NCBI GenBank assembly: GCA_022572285.1
Contig: JACZWF010000041.1
Coordinates: 1 to 9,805 of the forward strand
Source: Nitrososphaerota archaeon
GTDB taxonomy: Archaea; Thermoproteota; Nitrososphaeria; Nitrososphaerales; UBA57
Length of the DNA stretch: 9,805 nt
Direction: 5' to 3'
Below are positions 1-5,819 of this stretch, piece by piece (position 1 is the first letter of the stretch; each line of letters starts with the position of its first letter). The notes below the pieces were generated by a model. It did not search any database. It was not told the origin of the DNA and saw only the letters and a list, made by a program, of their open reading frames with translations. The translations under genes and the position numbers were made by a program.

Positions 1-2
1 AT

Positions 3-137
3 TCAAAACTGGAACTTGAGTACAGCCTAGTCATTTGGCATCAATGCAACATACTCCCAGCGCAAACGCGCTTGAAGATAGCGGAAGAAAATGGTGGAAG
101 CGGATTGCCGATTCATTACATTAGATCGGCAGCTTAA
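3..137 (+). CDS. Possible C-terminal end of an unidentified protein (partial at window edge)
   Basis: A frame open from the window edge gives 44 residues (including YSLVIWHQ and ENGGSGLPIHYIRSAA) and stops with TAA at 135-137. The residue mix looks protein-like, but 44 open codons can occur by chance and I recognise no family. If real, it is the tail of a plus-strand gene whose body lies to the left, inside the zone that an integrated element next to the tRNA would have occupied. The IWHQ string recalls the LWHQ of the deacetylase-like gene at 604, but nothing around it aligns, so I do not claim a duplication. Confidence 0.3.
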   Translation, partial: SKLELEYSLVIWHQCNILPAQTRLKIAEENGGSGLPIHYIRSAA

Positions 138-211
138 GTATCGCTCTTTCGTTCGGTAGTGGGGCCACATTCATGCCTGCGTCGCAGGTAGAGGAACTTC
201 CATCGGATCAA

Positions 212-403
212 TCAATAAGCGATACCGAATCGGACGCGCGCGCGCTCAACAAGGTGAGTAGGAGAAACATTCATCGCATCGCAGAAACACCATAGATGTC
301 TGAGCTGCACGTTGGCAGTTTCTTGGCTTCCGTTGGCCGAGTTCTCATACCATCGCCTTACATTATCATCCTTCATCCTCTCGGGTTTTCTGCTCGATGG
401 CAA
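212..403 (-). pseudogene. N-terminal remnant of a tyrosine recombinase (integrase)
   Basis: Sixty-three residues read from a TTG at 403, or from ATG at 376 (residue 10). The segment DDNVRRWYENSANGSQETANVQLRHLW followed by FCDAMNVSPTHLVERA resembles the SAM-like core-binding N-terminus of archaeal tyrosine recombinases (pattern: D-x-V-R-R-W-Y-E-N-x-A-x-G-S, then T-A-x-V-x-L-R-x-L). The frame stops at 212-214, just after this domain starts, and no catalytic R...HxxR...Y part is found in any frame down to position 1. An 11-nt alternating CG run (235-245) near the break is a plausible slippage site, but neither shifted frame restores a longer homologous reading. The remnant starts 45 nt beyond the 3' end of the tRNA-Arg gene, on the same strand, the usual place for an integrase of an element inserted at a tRNA 3' end. 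The family call rests on pattern recall. Confidence 0.6.
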
Positions 404-448
404 TTGCGTAGCCTACCATCGAATACCTATTAAGGAAATATGTATAGG

Positions 449-537
449 CGGGCCCGGAGGGACTTGAACCCTCGACCTCCGGCTCCGCAGGCTTGCGCGA
501 TTCCACGACGCCCTAATCCATGCTAGGCTACGGGCCC
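449..537 (-). tRNA. tRNA-Arg(GCG) with a 13-nt non-canonical intron
   Basis: Read on the minus strand from 537. The acceptor stem is GGGCCCG (537-531) with CGGGCCC (456-450), and G449 is the discriminator base. U8-A9 is followed by D stem GCCT/GGGC with GG in the loop. The T arm is GAGGG-TTCAAGT-CCCTC (473-457). Without the intron the anticodon stem is TCGGC/GCCGG (four Watson-Crick pairs and one U-G), closing the loop CTGCGGA with U33 and anticodon GCG at 488-486, which reads Arg CGC/CGU codons. Mature length is 76 nt and no CCA is encoded. Read without removing the intron, the 5' strand of the anticodon stem does not pair. It is divergent from the deacetylase-like gene at 604 and borders the integrase remnant. 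Confidence 0.9.
493..505 (-). other. tRNA intron at position 29/30, inside the anticodon stem
   Basis: The 13 nt TGGAATCGCGCAA (505 to 493, minus strand) interrupt the 5' strand of the anticodon stem between TCG and GC; no other cut restores five pairs. The precursor folds as a relaxed bulge-helix-bulge: outer helix UAGG/CCUG, 4-bp central helix GCGU/GCGC (three GC pairs and one GU), 3-nt bulges CG^U and AA^G holding the two splice sites, and a 6-nt terminal loop. This is the known substrate geometry of the archaeal tRNA splicing endonuclease. Non-canonical positions usually need the broad-specificity heteromeric enzyme. Confidence 0.85.
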
Positions 538-560
538 TTGGGAAGGCTCATCCGCTACTC

Positions 561-569
561 AAATAAAGA
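561..569 (-). promoter_or_regulatory. Candidate TATA box of tRNA-Arg
   Basis: On the minus strand this reads CTTTATTTG, centred about 28 nt upstream of the first tRNA base, a suitable distance for an archaeal TATA box. The plus-strand reading CAAATAAAG could also serve the divergent gene at 604, which would give a short leader of roughly 10-15 nt. Assigned on spacing and composition only. Confidence 0.4.
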
Positions 570-592
570 CATAGCGTCTTTCGCCATGTCTA
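568..592. repeat. Imperfect inverted repeat in the divergent intergenic region
   Basis: AGACAT (568-573) pairs with ATGTCT (587-592) and GCG (575-577) with CGC (583-585), giving nine pairs with one A/C mismatch around a TCTTT loop. It lies between the candidate tRNA TATA box and the start of the deacetylase-like gene. It could be a regulator site or a 5' hairpin of the plus-strand transcript. Confidence 0.4.
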
Positions 593-603
593 GTAGCTAG
601 TGA

Positions 604-1839
604 TTGACTAAGGATGATTATGCAAGCAGATTTGTATCGGAGACTATTGGGCTACCCATCGGAAGCTCCGAATATTTCAGTTTAAACAGCAAGGAAGTAG
701 ATACAGTCTGCACCTATCTTTCCGGCAAAGACATCAACCCAGACCCTCTTCAACCAGTAATCGAAGATGTAATAGATTCCGTGCAAAGGGCTCTCTTTGA
801 GGAATCAGCCAATCGGGAGTTTCCTCTATTCTTCAAAGAACGGTGGCCTAAAGGGAAGGAATTTGCCATTGCTCTAACTCATGATGCGGACAGAATAGAA
901 GCTCCCATTTCCCATCTTCGATCTGTTAAAGAGAGGTTCACTGAGAAAGATTATGCCCTTGCCATAGAAAATAGGAAGAATCTGTACCTGAATATTGAGG
1001 GAATGGTGGGTATTGAAAGGACCCATGGATTCAAATCTTCATTTTATTTCTTGCTAGATGAGTATGAAATAACACCTCTAACTGAGACACTCTCCAGATT
1101 GCGTAGTGATGGGTGGGAGATGGGTTTGCATGGTGGCCTTCGCAGTTCTGAAGACATCGGTAAAATGAGAGCCGAAATCGGCCTTTTCGCCAACCTATTT
1201 GGAACCAAACCTGAGGGGATAAGAGAGCATTACCTGAAGTTCGATCCAAAAGTAACTTGGCGAATCATGGAGGAGCTTGGGCTATCGTATGATACGACTT
1301 GGGGTTTTAACGACCGGCCAGGTTTCAAAGCTGGGCTCTCCCTGCCATTTCATCCCCCAGACCCTGACTGGGAAATGATGAACATCTTGGAGATTCCTCT
1401 CATACTCATGGATACCTCGCTGTGGGGCTATATGCACTTGAGCGAGGAAGAGGGTCTGAAAATGATCGAGAAGGTTATGGCGATTGCTAGTTCTCGAGGA
1501 GGGCTCTTCACCCTACTTTGGCATCAAGAAGCGCTTCTAATGCGAGGGGGCCGAATTTATCCTGAAATACTCAATCGGATCCCTGCCTCCTGTTTTGTAG
1601 GGAACGCCCTAATGATCGATGAATGGTGGAGAGGACGGAGCGCGTCCAAGATGACGATAAGTCATACAAATAGAACCTGGTCATGCAGGATAACTGACGT
1701 GGTACCTGGACTTCGAGTCAGGGTCTTACATGGTAATCTCAAGATGAAGACGGAGGGCAAGTGCAGATCAATTGCAAGTGATGGTAACATATCTAAAGTA
1801 GAAGTTCAGGGTGATTGTGTAATCAGGCTTGAAGCTTAA
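604..1839 (+). CDS. Polysaccharide deacetylase-like protein (NodB fold)
   Basis: A 411-residue, probably cytoplasmic protein with no signal peptide. Residues about 85-340 carry the signature of a polysaccharide deacetylase subfamily common in surface-glycan loci: LTHDAD (91-96), MGLHGGLRS (173-181), GIREHYLKFD (205-214), SYDTTWGFNDRPGFKAG (228-244), EIPLILMDTSL (263-273) and LLWHQE (304-309). Family members remove N-acetyl groups from sugars using a metal ion. The second histidine of the classic H-x3-H motif is absent after H176 (HGGLR), so the metal site differs or activity is altered. Residues 345-411 form a beta-rich tail. The start is a TTG; TGA at 601-603 closes the frame upstream and the next possible start is 60 codons later. 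First gene of the glycan set, 20 nt before the ATP-grasp gene. Family call firm; substrate unknown. Confidence 0.82.
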   Translation: MTKDDYASRFVSETIGLPIGSSEYFSLNSKEVDTVCTYLSGKDINPDPLQPVIEDVIDSVQRALFEESANREFPLFFKERWPKGKEFAIALTHDADRIEAPISHLRSVKERFTEKDYALAIENRKNLYLNIEGMVGIERTHGFKSSFYFLLDEYEITPLTETLSRLRSDGWEMGLHGGLRSSEDIGKMRAEIGLFANLFGTKPEGIREHYLKFDPKVTWRIMEELGLSYDTTWGFNDRPGFKAGLSLPFHPPDPDWEMMNILEIPLILMDTSLWGYMHLSEEEGLKMIEKVMAIASSRGGLFTLLWHQEALLMRGGRIYPEILNRIPASCFVGNALMIDEWWRGRSASKMTISHTNRTWSCRITDVVPGLRVRVLHGNLKMKTEGKCRSIASDGNISKVEVQGDCVIRLEA

Positions 1840-1859
1840 AGATCTAGGCGTGATACGAG

Positions 1860-2945
1860 ATGACTAGCACTAGCCGCGTCCTTGTAACAGGGGCTGGCGG
1901 GATAGCAGGGGTTAATTTTGTCAGATCATTAAGAGTCTCCCCCAAAGAGTTCTTCATAATCGGGACAGATTTCAACAAGTATTATTTGGAGTTTCCCGAT
2001 GTTGACATGAAGATTAATTCTCCCAGACATTCCGATCCAGGCTTTCTTGATCTTGTGAAGAAGACTGTTAGTGAGAACGGAATACAATTTGTTCACCCAC
2101 AACCTTCCTCGGAAGCTGAAGTCATCGCCGCAAATCGCGAATCGATCGCGGCTGCCACTCTTCTTCCCTCGACTGAGGTGATCTCGAGGGATAAACTCCA
2201 GACTCTTCAAATTCTTCAGAGCGCTGGAATACCAGTACCCAAGACTAATACAATCGACTCGATGGAAAACTTCGATTCCGCATACGAGACCATTGGAGGT
2301 GACAGAGTATGGGTGCGTGCTAAGAAGGGTGCCGGAGGAAATCTAAGCCTATCTTGTGGTAACGCAGACGAAGCTAAAAAATGGATCCAACTCTGGATTA
2401 GCAATGGAAGAGCGACACTAGACGATTTCATGTTTCATGAATACCTTCCAGGGAGAAATATTGCGTGGGACAGTCTATGGTATGATGGAAAGTTCATCTC
2501 TGCGTTCGCCAGAGAGAGACTCGATTACCCTCTCAAGCATGTGGCTCCATCAAAAATTACTGGCACTCCAAGTGTATCTCGGATCATCATTGATGAGAAT
2601 GTTAACAAGATTGGAAAGGGTGCTATCCGGGCGTTGGATCCAAAACCTCACGGAAGTTATGCTCTAGACCTTAAGGAAGATGCTAATGGATTTGCAAAAG
2701 TGACCGAAGTTGATGCCGGAAAGTTCCATTCAACCACACCTCTCTGGGGATACATCTCCACAAAGATTTTGGGTCAGGATCCTCTCAAGAATATCCCGTA
2801 CAGTTACCTCCGGGCCGGACTCGAGGGGAGACCTCCTGAGATCCAGGGAGACGACATATACCCTGCCGGGACGTATCTCCTACGTAACATCGATTGCGGC
2901 GCTTGGCTCTGGTACGAAGATGGTTCCAAAGTTAGGGTAATCTGA
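1860..2945 (+). CDS. ATP-grasp ligase, carbamoyl-phosphate-synthase-like
   Basis: A 361-residue cytosolic protein. Residues 6-100 form a pre-ATP-grasp Rossmann-like domain opening with RVLVTGAGGIAGVNFVRSL, as in CPSase-like ATP-grasp proteins of glycan loci. The ATP-grasp domain spans about 107-310: nucleotide-binding RAKKGAGG (153-160), hinge HEYLPGRN (193-200), and metal-binding acidic residues D270 and E283 in TEVDAGKF, where many relatives have E-x-N. ATP-grasp enzymes join a carboxylate to an amine or thiol through an acyl-phosphate; here the likely role is acylation or aminoacylation of a sugar, which is an inference. ATG start, with GTGAT about six bases upstream as a possible ribosome binding site. 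Its TGA shares one base with the ATG of the HAD gene, so the two are probably translationally coupled. Confidence 0.85.
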   Translation: MTSTSRVLVTGAGGIAGVNFVRSLRVSPKEFFIIGTDFNKYYLEFPDVDMKINSPRHSDPGFLDLVKKTVSENGIQFVHPQPSSEAEVIAANRESIAAATLLPSTEVISRDKLQTLQILQSAGIPVPKTNTIDSMENFDSAYETIGGDRVWVRAKKGAGGNLSLSCGNADEAKKWIQLWISNGRATLDDFMFHEYLPGRNIAWDSLWYDGKFISAFARERLDYPLKHVAPSKITGTPSVSRIIIDENVNKIGKGAIRALDPKPHGSYALDLKEDANGFAKVTEVDAGKFHSTTPLWGYISTKILGQDPLKNIPYSYLRAGLEGRPPEIQGDDIYPAGTYLLRNIDCGAWLWYEDGSKVRVI

Positions 2946-3553
2946 TGGTCAAGGGAGTTATTTTCGATCTCGATGGAACATTGATTCAGTTGCCTGTCAG
3001 GTATGACCTTCTCCGAGATCAACTTAGGCGACTCTTTCAGAGTAGAAGCGATTTCTTCCAGCTAATTCCATCCATAGTGGATCACGCTAAAGGAGATCCC
3101 ACCATGGTCAGAAGAGCATTCGAGCTCATCTGTGCAGAGGAAGTACTTGGAGCCAGTAAAATACTGGTTATCGAAGGCGCTTTGAATCTGCTCCATCAGC
3201 TAAAGTCTGATAATCAAATCCTCGGCCTGGTCACTCTCCAATGTCGGAAGGCAACTCGCCATATCATTAACAATGTAGAGATGGAGGGACTGTTTACCAG
3301 TATTCTTACCAGAGATGAGAGCTACGACAGACTCGATCAAATAAAGAAGACTCTAGAGTCCCTAGGGCTCTTGCCGGCCGAAACAATCGTCGTAGGTGAC
3401 AGACTCAATGACGTTGAGGCAGCTAAGAGAGCTGGGTGCAAATCCATTCTCGTTGGCAGAAACCCGTCAGAGAATGAAGATGTATCGGTATCAGTAGAAA
3501 GATTGGATTTGCTTTCTCACAATCCCACTCTTTGGCAGAATTTTCAGGACTGA
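2945..3553 (+). CDS. HAD superfamily hydrolase (phosphatase)
   Basis: A 202-residue protein with all four HAD motifs: I, FDLDGTL (7-13) with nucleophile D8 and acid/base D10; II, LVT (T97); III, a lysine at 134 or 135 in QIKKTLESLG; IV, GDRLNDVEAAKRAG (151-164) with acidic D152 and D156. The helical cap between motifs I and II (about 15-85) and the length resemble phosphoglycolate phosphatase-type members. Likely reaction: hydrolysis of a phosphate ester of a small metabolite or sugar phosphate. The one-base overlap with the ATP-grasp gene suggests the pair acts in one pathway, for example dephosphorylating a sugar or acyl donor; the substrate cannot be read from sequence. Confidence 0.87.
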   Translation: MVKGVIFDLDGTLIQLPVRYDLLRDQLRRLFQSRSDFFQLIPSIVDHAKGDPTMVRRAFELICAEEVLGASKILVIEGALNLLHQLKSDNQILGLVTLQCRKATRHIINNVEMEGLFTSILTRDESYDRLDQIKKTLESLGLLPAETIVVGDRLNDVEAAKRAGCKSILVGRNPSENEDVSVSVERLDLLSHNPTLWQNFQD

Positions 3554-3558
3554 ATTTA

Positions 3559-4272
3559 ATGAAGATTGTAGGTATCATGCAAGTGGGGGTAAATTCTCCA
3601 TGGATCAAATACTCCCTTCCAAACATGAAATCGCTCGTCGATGAAACGATTCTTGTCATTGGGACCCGGAGTCGGAGCAGGAAGCAACCCGACTCTTTCG
3701 ACCGATCTGCAATTCCTCTCCATAAGGATGAACCAACTATAGAGTTTCACGGCAAGGAGTGGGATGGAGTGAACTTTGCCATCAGGAAAGCAAGTGACCT
3801 GAATCCCGACTGGTTATTTTTCATGGACAGTGACGAGGTCATAGTCGCAACACGAGAGAGATTCGAGAGCTTGGCGAAAAAGAAGGTGATGCACCTTTTC
3901 AAAAAGATATGGCTCTGGAAGGATGAGTACCACTACCGGGTGGATGCTCCTCAGAAGTTTCAAACATTCACATCTTACACCTGCCTAATCCCTTACCATG
4001 AAAAATTGAAGATGGATCGACCTCACCCATTCTGGCTCCGTATCGACTGGGGCCGAAAGGTATTCCAGTATCCTGAGGTTGGGAGGCACTCTGACATCGT
4101 TGTAAAGCACTACCAAGCACTTGATCAGAAAAGTTACAAAAGGAAGCAGCTAGATACCGTCATCGAGATCCTGAAACGAAACCCACTTCAGAACGACAAA
4201 GAATTATCAGGGCGATTCCTCCCCCACTTTGAGGAACCGGTAATAGAAACACTACCAAAGGAGTGGTTATGA
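3559..4272 (+). CDS. Small family 2-like glycosyltransferase
   Basis: A 237-residue protein if started at ATG 3559, five nt after the HAD stop. A TTG at 3532 would add nine residues overlapping the HAD gene and is less likely. The N-terminus MKIVGIMQVGVNSPWIKYSLPNM, with SLVDETILV, looks like the beta-alpha start of a GT-A fold. FFMDSDEVI (87-95) is the DxD-like metal and nucleotide-sugar motif (compare LDADE in family 2). The conserved late histidine found as KHY in such enzymes is at 183-185 (VVKHYQALD). There is no membrane segment, so it would act on the inner membrane face, moving one sugar from a nucleotide donor to a carrier-linked glycan. It is short and aromatic-rich around 113-128. 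Donor and acceptor unknown. Confidence 0.7.
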   Translation: MKIVGIMQVGVNSPWIKYSLPNMKSLVDETILVIGTRSRSRKQPDSFDRSAIPLHKDEPTIEFHGKEWDGVNFAIRKASDLNPDWLFFMDSDEVIVATRERFESLAKKKVMHLFKKIWLWKDEYHYRVDAPQKFQTFTSYTCLIPYHEKLKMDRPHPFWLRIDWGRKVFQYPEVGRHSDIVVKHYQALDQKSYKRKQLDTVIEILKRNPLQNDKELSGRFLPHFEEPVIETLPKEWL

Positions 4273-4376
4273 ATGAATATCTTCTAGTTAAACTGGATCG
4301 CTTCCCTTCATTAGCAGCTGAATGAGTGGGTCCAGAGTACGTAAAGGATTTCTATCTCACCCGTTGATAATGCTCG

Positions 4377-5186
4377 ATGGGTCTTCTAGAGATTGCGGCC
4401 ATTGAGAGGCAGCTCTCTCTTTGGTTGGGAAGGAGATTGCCGAGGCCCATCCGTAGGATGCTATCCCCTCTTTATACCGGATTCGAGCAACTCCAAAGAA
4501 AGGTTACGATATGGGATGATGAACTCCTGGAGACTTTGCGCGAATTCTACAAAATCGAAAAAACCCCGGAACTGAAGAGGATGCTTAAGGAAGCCGAAGG
4601 AAGGAATAGAGAGTTCTTCCAGAAGAGCCTTCCTAAAAATCGGGATGAGGAGATGAAGTTCTACCGTGAGTCACCCTACTATCCACTAGTCCTGGCGAAC
4701 TGGCATATGACCTTACAGCAAACACGCTTCAGAAATTGGGTGATACGTCAGTCCAGAGGGACGGTCCTTGATTACGGTGCTGGGATCGGAGACCTATCTC
4801 TAAAGCTCTGGCAAAGGAATCATCCGGTTACCTATCTAGACGTAGACAAATCACAAAACCTCCAATTCGCTACTCACCTCTTCTCGAAGAATAAGGCGGA
4901 TATCAAGATAATTCCGACAGAAAGCATAGAAGGTATAGGTATGGGAACTTTTGACACCATCATATGCCTGGATGTCATTGAGCACCTTCCTGAGCCAAAG
5001 AAGACTGTTGAGATGTTTCATGATCATTTACACAGAGAAGGTAGATTAATCGCCACCAACATCTACTACAATCCTCGGAAGGCCCCTGATTCCCACGAAC
5101 ACAAACCTACCGGTCTCACCCAAGAAGTAATGAAAGGGATTGGATTCAGAGAAGTAAACGGTTTCATGTGGCTGCGGACTGGCTAA
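4377..5186 (+). CDS. Class I SAM-dependent methyltransferase with helical N-terminal extension
   Basis: A 269-residue protein. The Rossmann core runs from about 128 to 255: motif I VLDYGAGIGD (129-138), acidic strand-2 end YLDVDKS (153-159), and post-motif ICLDVIEHLPEP (196-207), a Methyltransf_11/23-type signature. Residues 1-110 form a basic, largely helical extension (for example RRLPRPIRRMLSPLY at 19-33), perhaps for membrane or substrate contact. Likely role: O- or N-methylation of a sugar in the surface glycan, inferred from context. ATG at 4377; in-frame stops just upstream exclude a longer start. The 104-nt gap before it contains TTTCTAT (4348-4354), about 26 nt from the start, a weak TATA candidate for leaderless expression. 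Confidence 0.78.
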   Translation: MGLLEIAAIERQLSLWLGRRLPRPIRRMLSPLYTGFEQLQRKVTIWDDELLETLREFYKIEKTPELKRMLKEAEGRNREFFQKSLPKNRDEEMKFYRESPYYPLVLANWHMTLQQTRFRNWVIRQSRGTVLDYGAGIGDLSLKLWQRNHPVTYLDVDKSQNLQFATHLFSKNKADIKIIPTESIEGIGMGTFDTIICLDVIEHLPEPKKTVEMFHDHLHREGRLIATNIYYNPRKAPDSHEHKPTGLTQEVMKGIGFREVNGFMWLRTG

Positions 5187-5223
5187 CTACAAAAGCTAAC
5201 CCACTAATTATTGCTCCAACGAC

Positions 5224-5234
5224 GATAAAGATAT
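5224..5234 (+). promoter_or_regulatory. Candidate TATA box of the second methyltransferase gene
   Basis: GATAAAGATAT is centred about 24 nt before the ATG at 5253, where a leaderless archaeal promoter would lie. No Shine-Dalgarno site is evident in front of that ATG. Supported only by spacing and AT content. Confidence 0.28.
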
Positions 5235-5252
5235 CCATCAGCGATCTGGCTG

Positions 5253-5819
5253 ATGAACGGGACTCTAATGAGAGAGACCCTATCCAAGCTTCGTCCCTAT
5301 CGCCCCCACTCCTACTGGGAAAAGCGATCTGGGCGCTACCTCCAGGAAGGTCTTGATAGTTCAGAAAAGGCCCAGACCGCTTTGAAGTACTTCGACGGGA
5401 TGACTGTAGTGGAAATAGGGTGTGGTCCGGGAATTAATTTTCCTGCCCTTAATCCTGAAGTTGGGATCGACTTTAGTATGAATCAATTAAGGCAGATTCA
5501 ACATTTCGATGGAGACCTGATAAATGCCGATGCATCTTTCCTCCCATTCCGGGATGGGGCCTTCGACGGAGTCTACCTCAGTAAGGTCCTACTTCACATC
5601 CCACATGATCAGATTGATAATGTTAGGAAAGAGATACTGCGAGTCGCAAAAAAGATAGTTCTGCTGAATGAGCCGCTTAGATCATCAGCGCGCGCATCAT
5701 CAAAGAGATTGAAGAAGCATTGCTTCGACCATGACCACGTTGAGGGATTCGCCAGGCTGGAACATGAGACCAAGATTATTGATAATATGTTTATGATCAG
5801 AAAAGAAAATAGGCGCTAG
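5253..5819 (+). CDS. Compact class I SAM-dependent methyltransferase (Methyltransf_11 type)
   Basis: A 188-residue protein with motif I VVEIGCGPGINF (52-63), strand-2 acid GIDFS (71-75), and the run ADASFLPF (92-99), DGAFDGVYLSKVLLHIP (101-117) that marks small-molecule methyltransferases of the Methyltransf_11 family. It is not a copy of the preceding methyltransferase: outside motif I the two share no obvious alignment, and this one lacks the helical extension. YWEKRSGRYLQ (21-31) resembles the N-terminal cap of sugar methyltransferases. The start may be ATG 5253 or ATG 5268 (residue 6). Its TAG stop lies in the palindrome CTAG shared with the convergent flippase gene. A glycan methylation role is inferred from context. 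Confidence 0.78.
   Translation: MNGTLMRETLSKLRPYRPHSYWEKRSGRYLQEGLDSSEKAQTALKYFDGMTVVEIGCGPGINFPALNPEVGIDFSMNQLRQIQHFDGDLINADASFLPFRDGAFDGVYLSKVLLHIPHDQIDNVRKEILRVAKKIVLLNEPLRSSARASSKRLKKHCFDHDHVEGFARLEHETKIIDNMFMIRKENRR

Noticed and set aside
449..537. Reading the tRNA without an intron, with other anticodons in the AATCGCG or TGGAATC stretch
   Set aside because: No such reading gives a five-pair anticodon stem or a seven-base loop with U33; only removal of 493-505 does.
3532..3558. TTG start of the glycosyltransferase at 3532
   Set aside because: It would overlap the HAD gene by 22 nt; the ATG at 3559 sits at the natural beginning of the first beta strand and just after the HAD stop.
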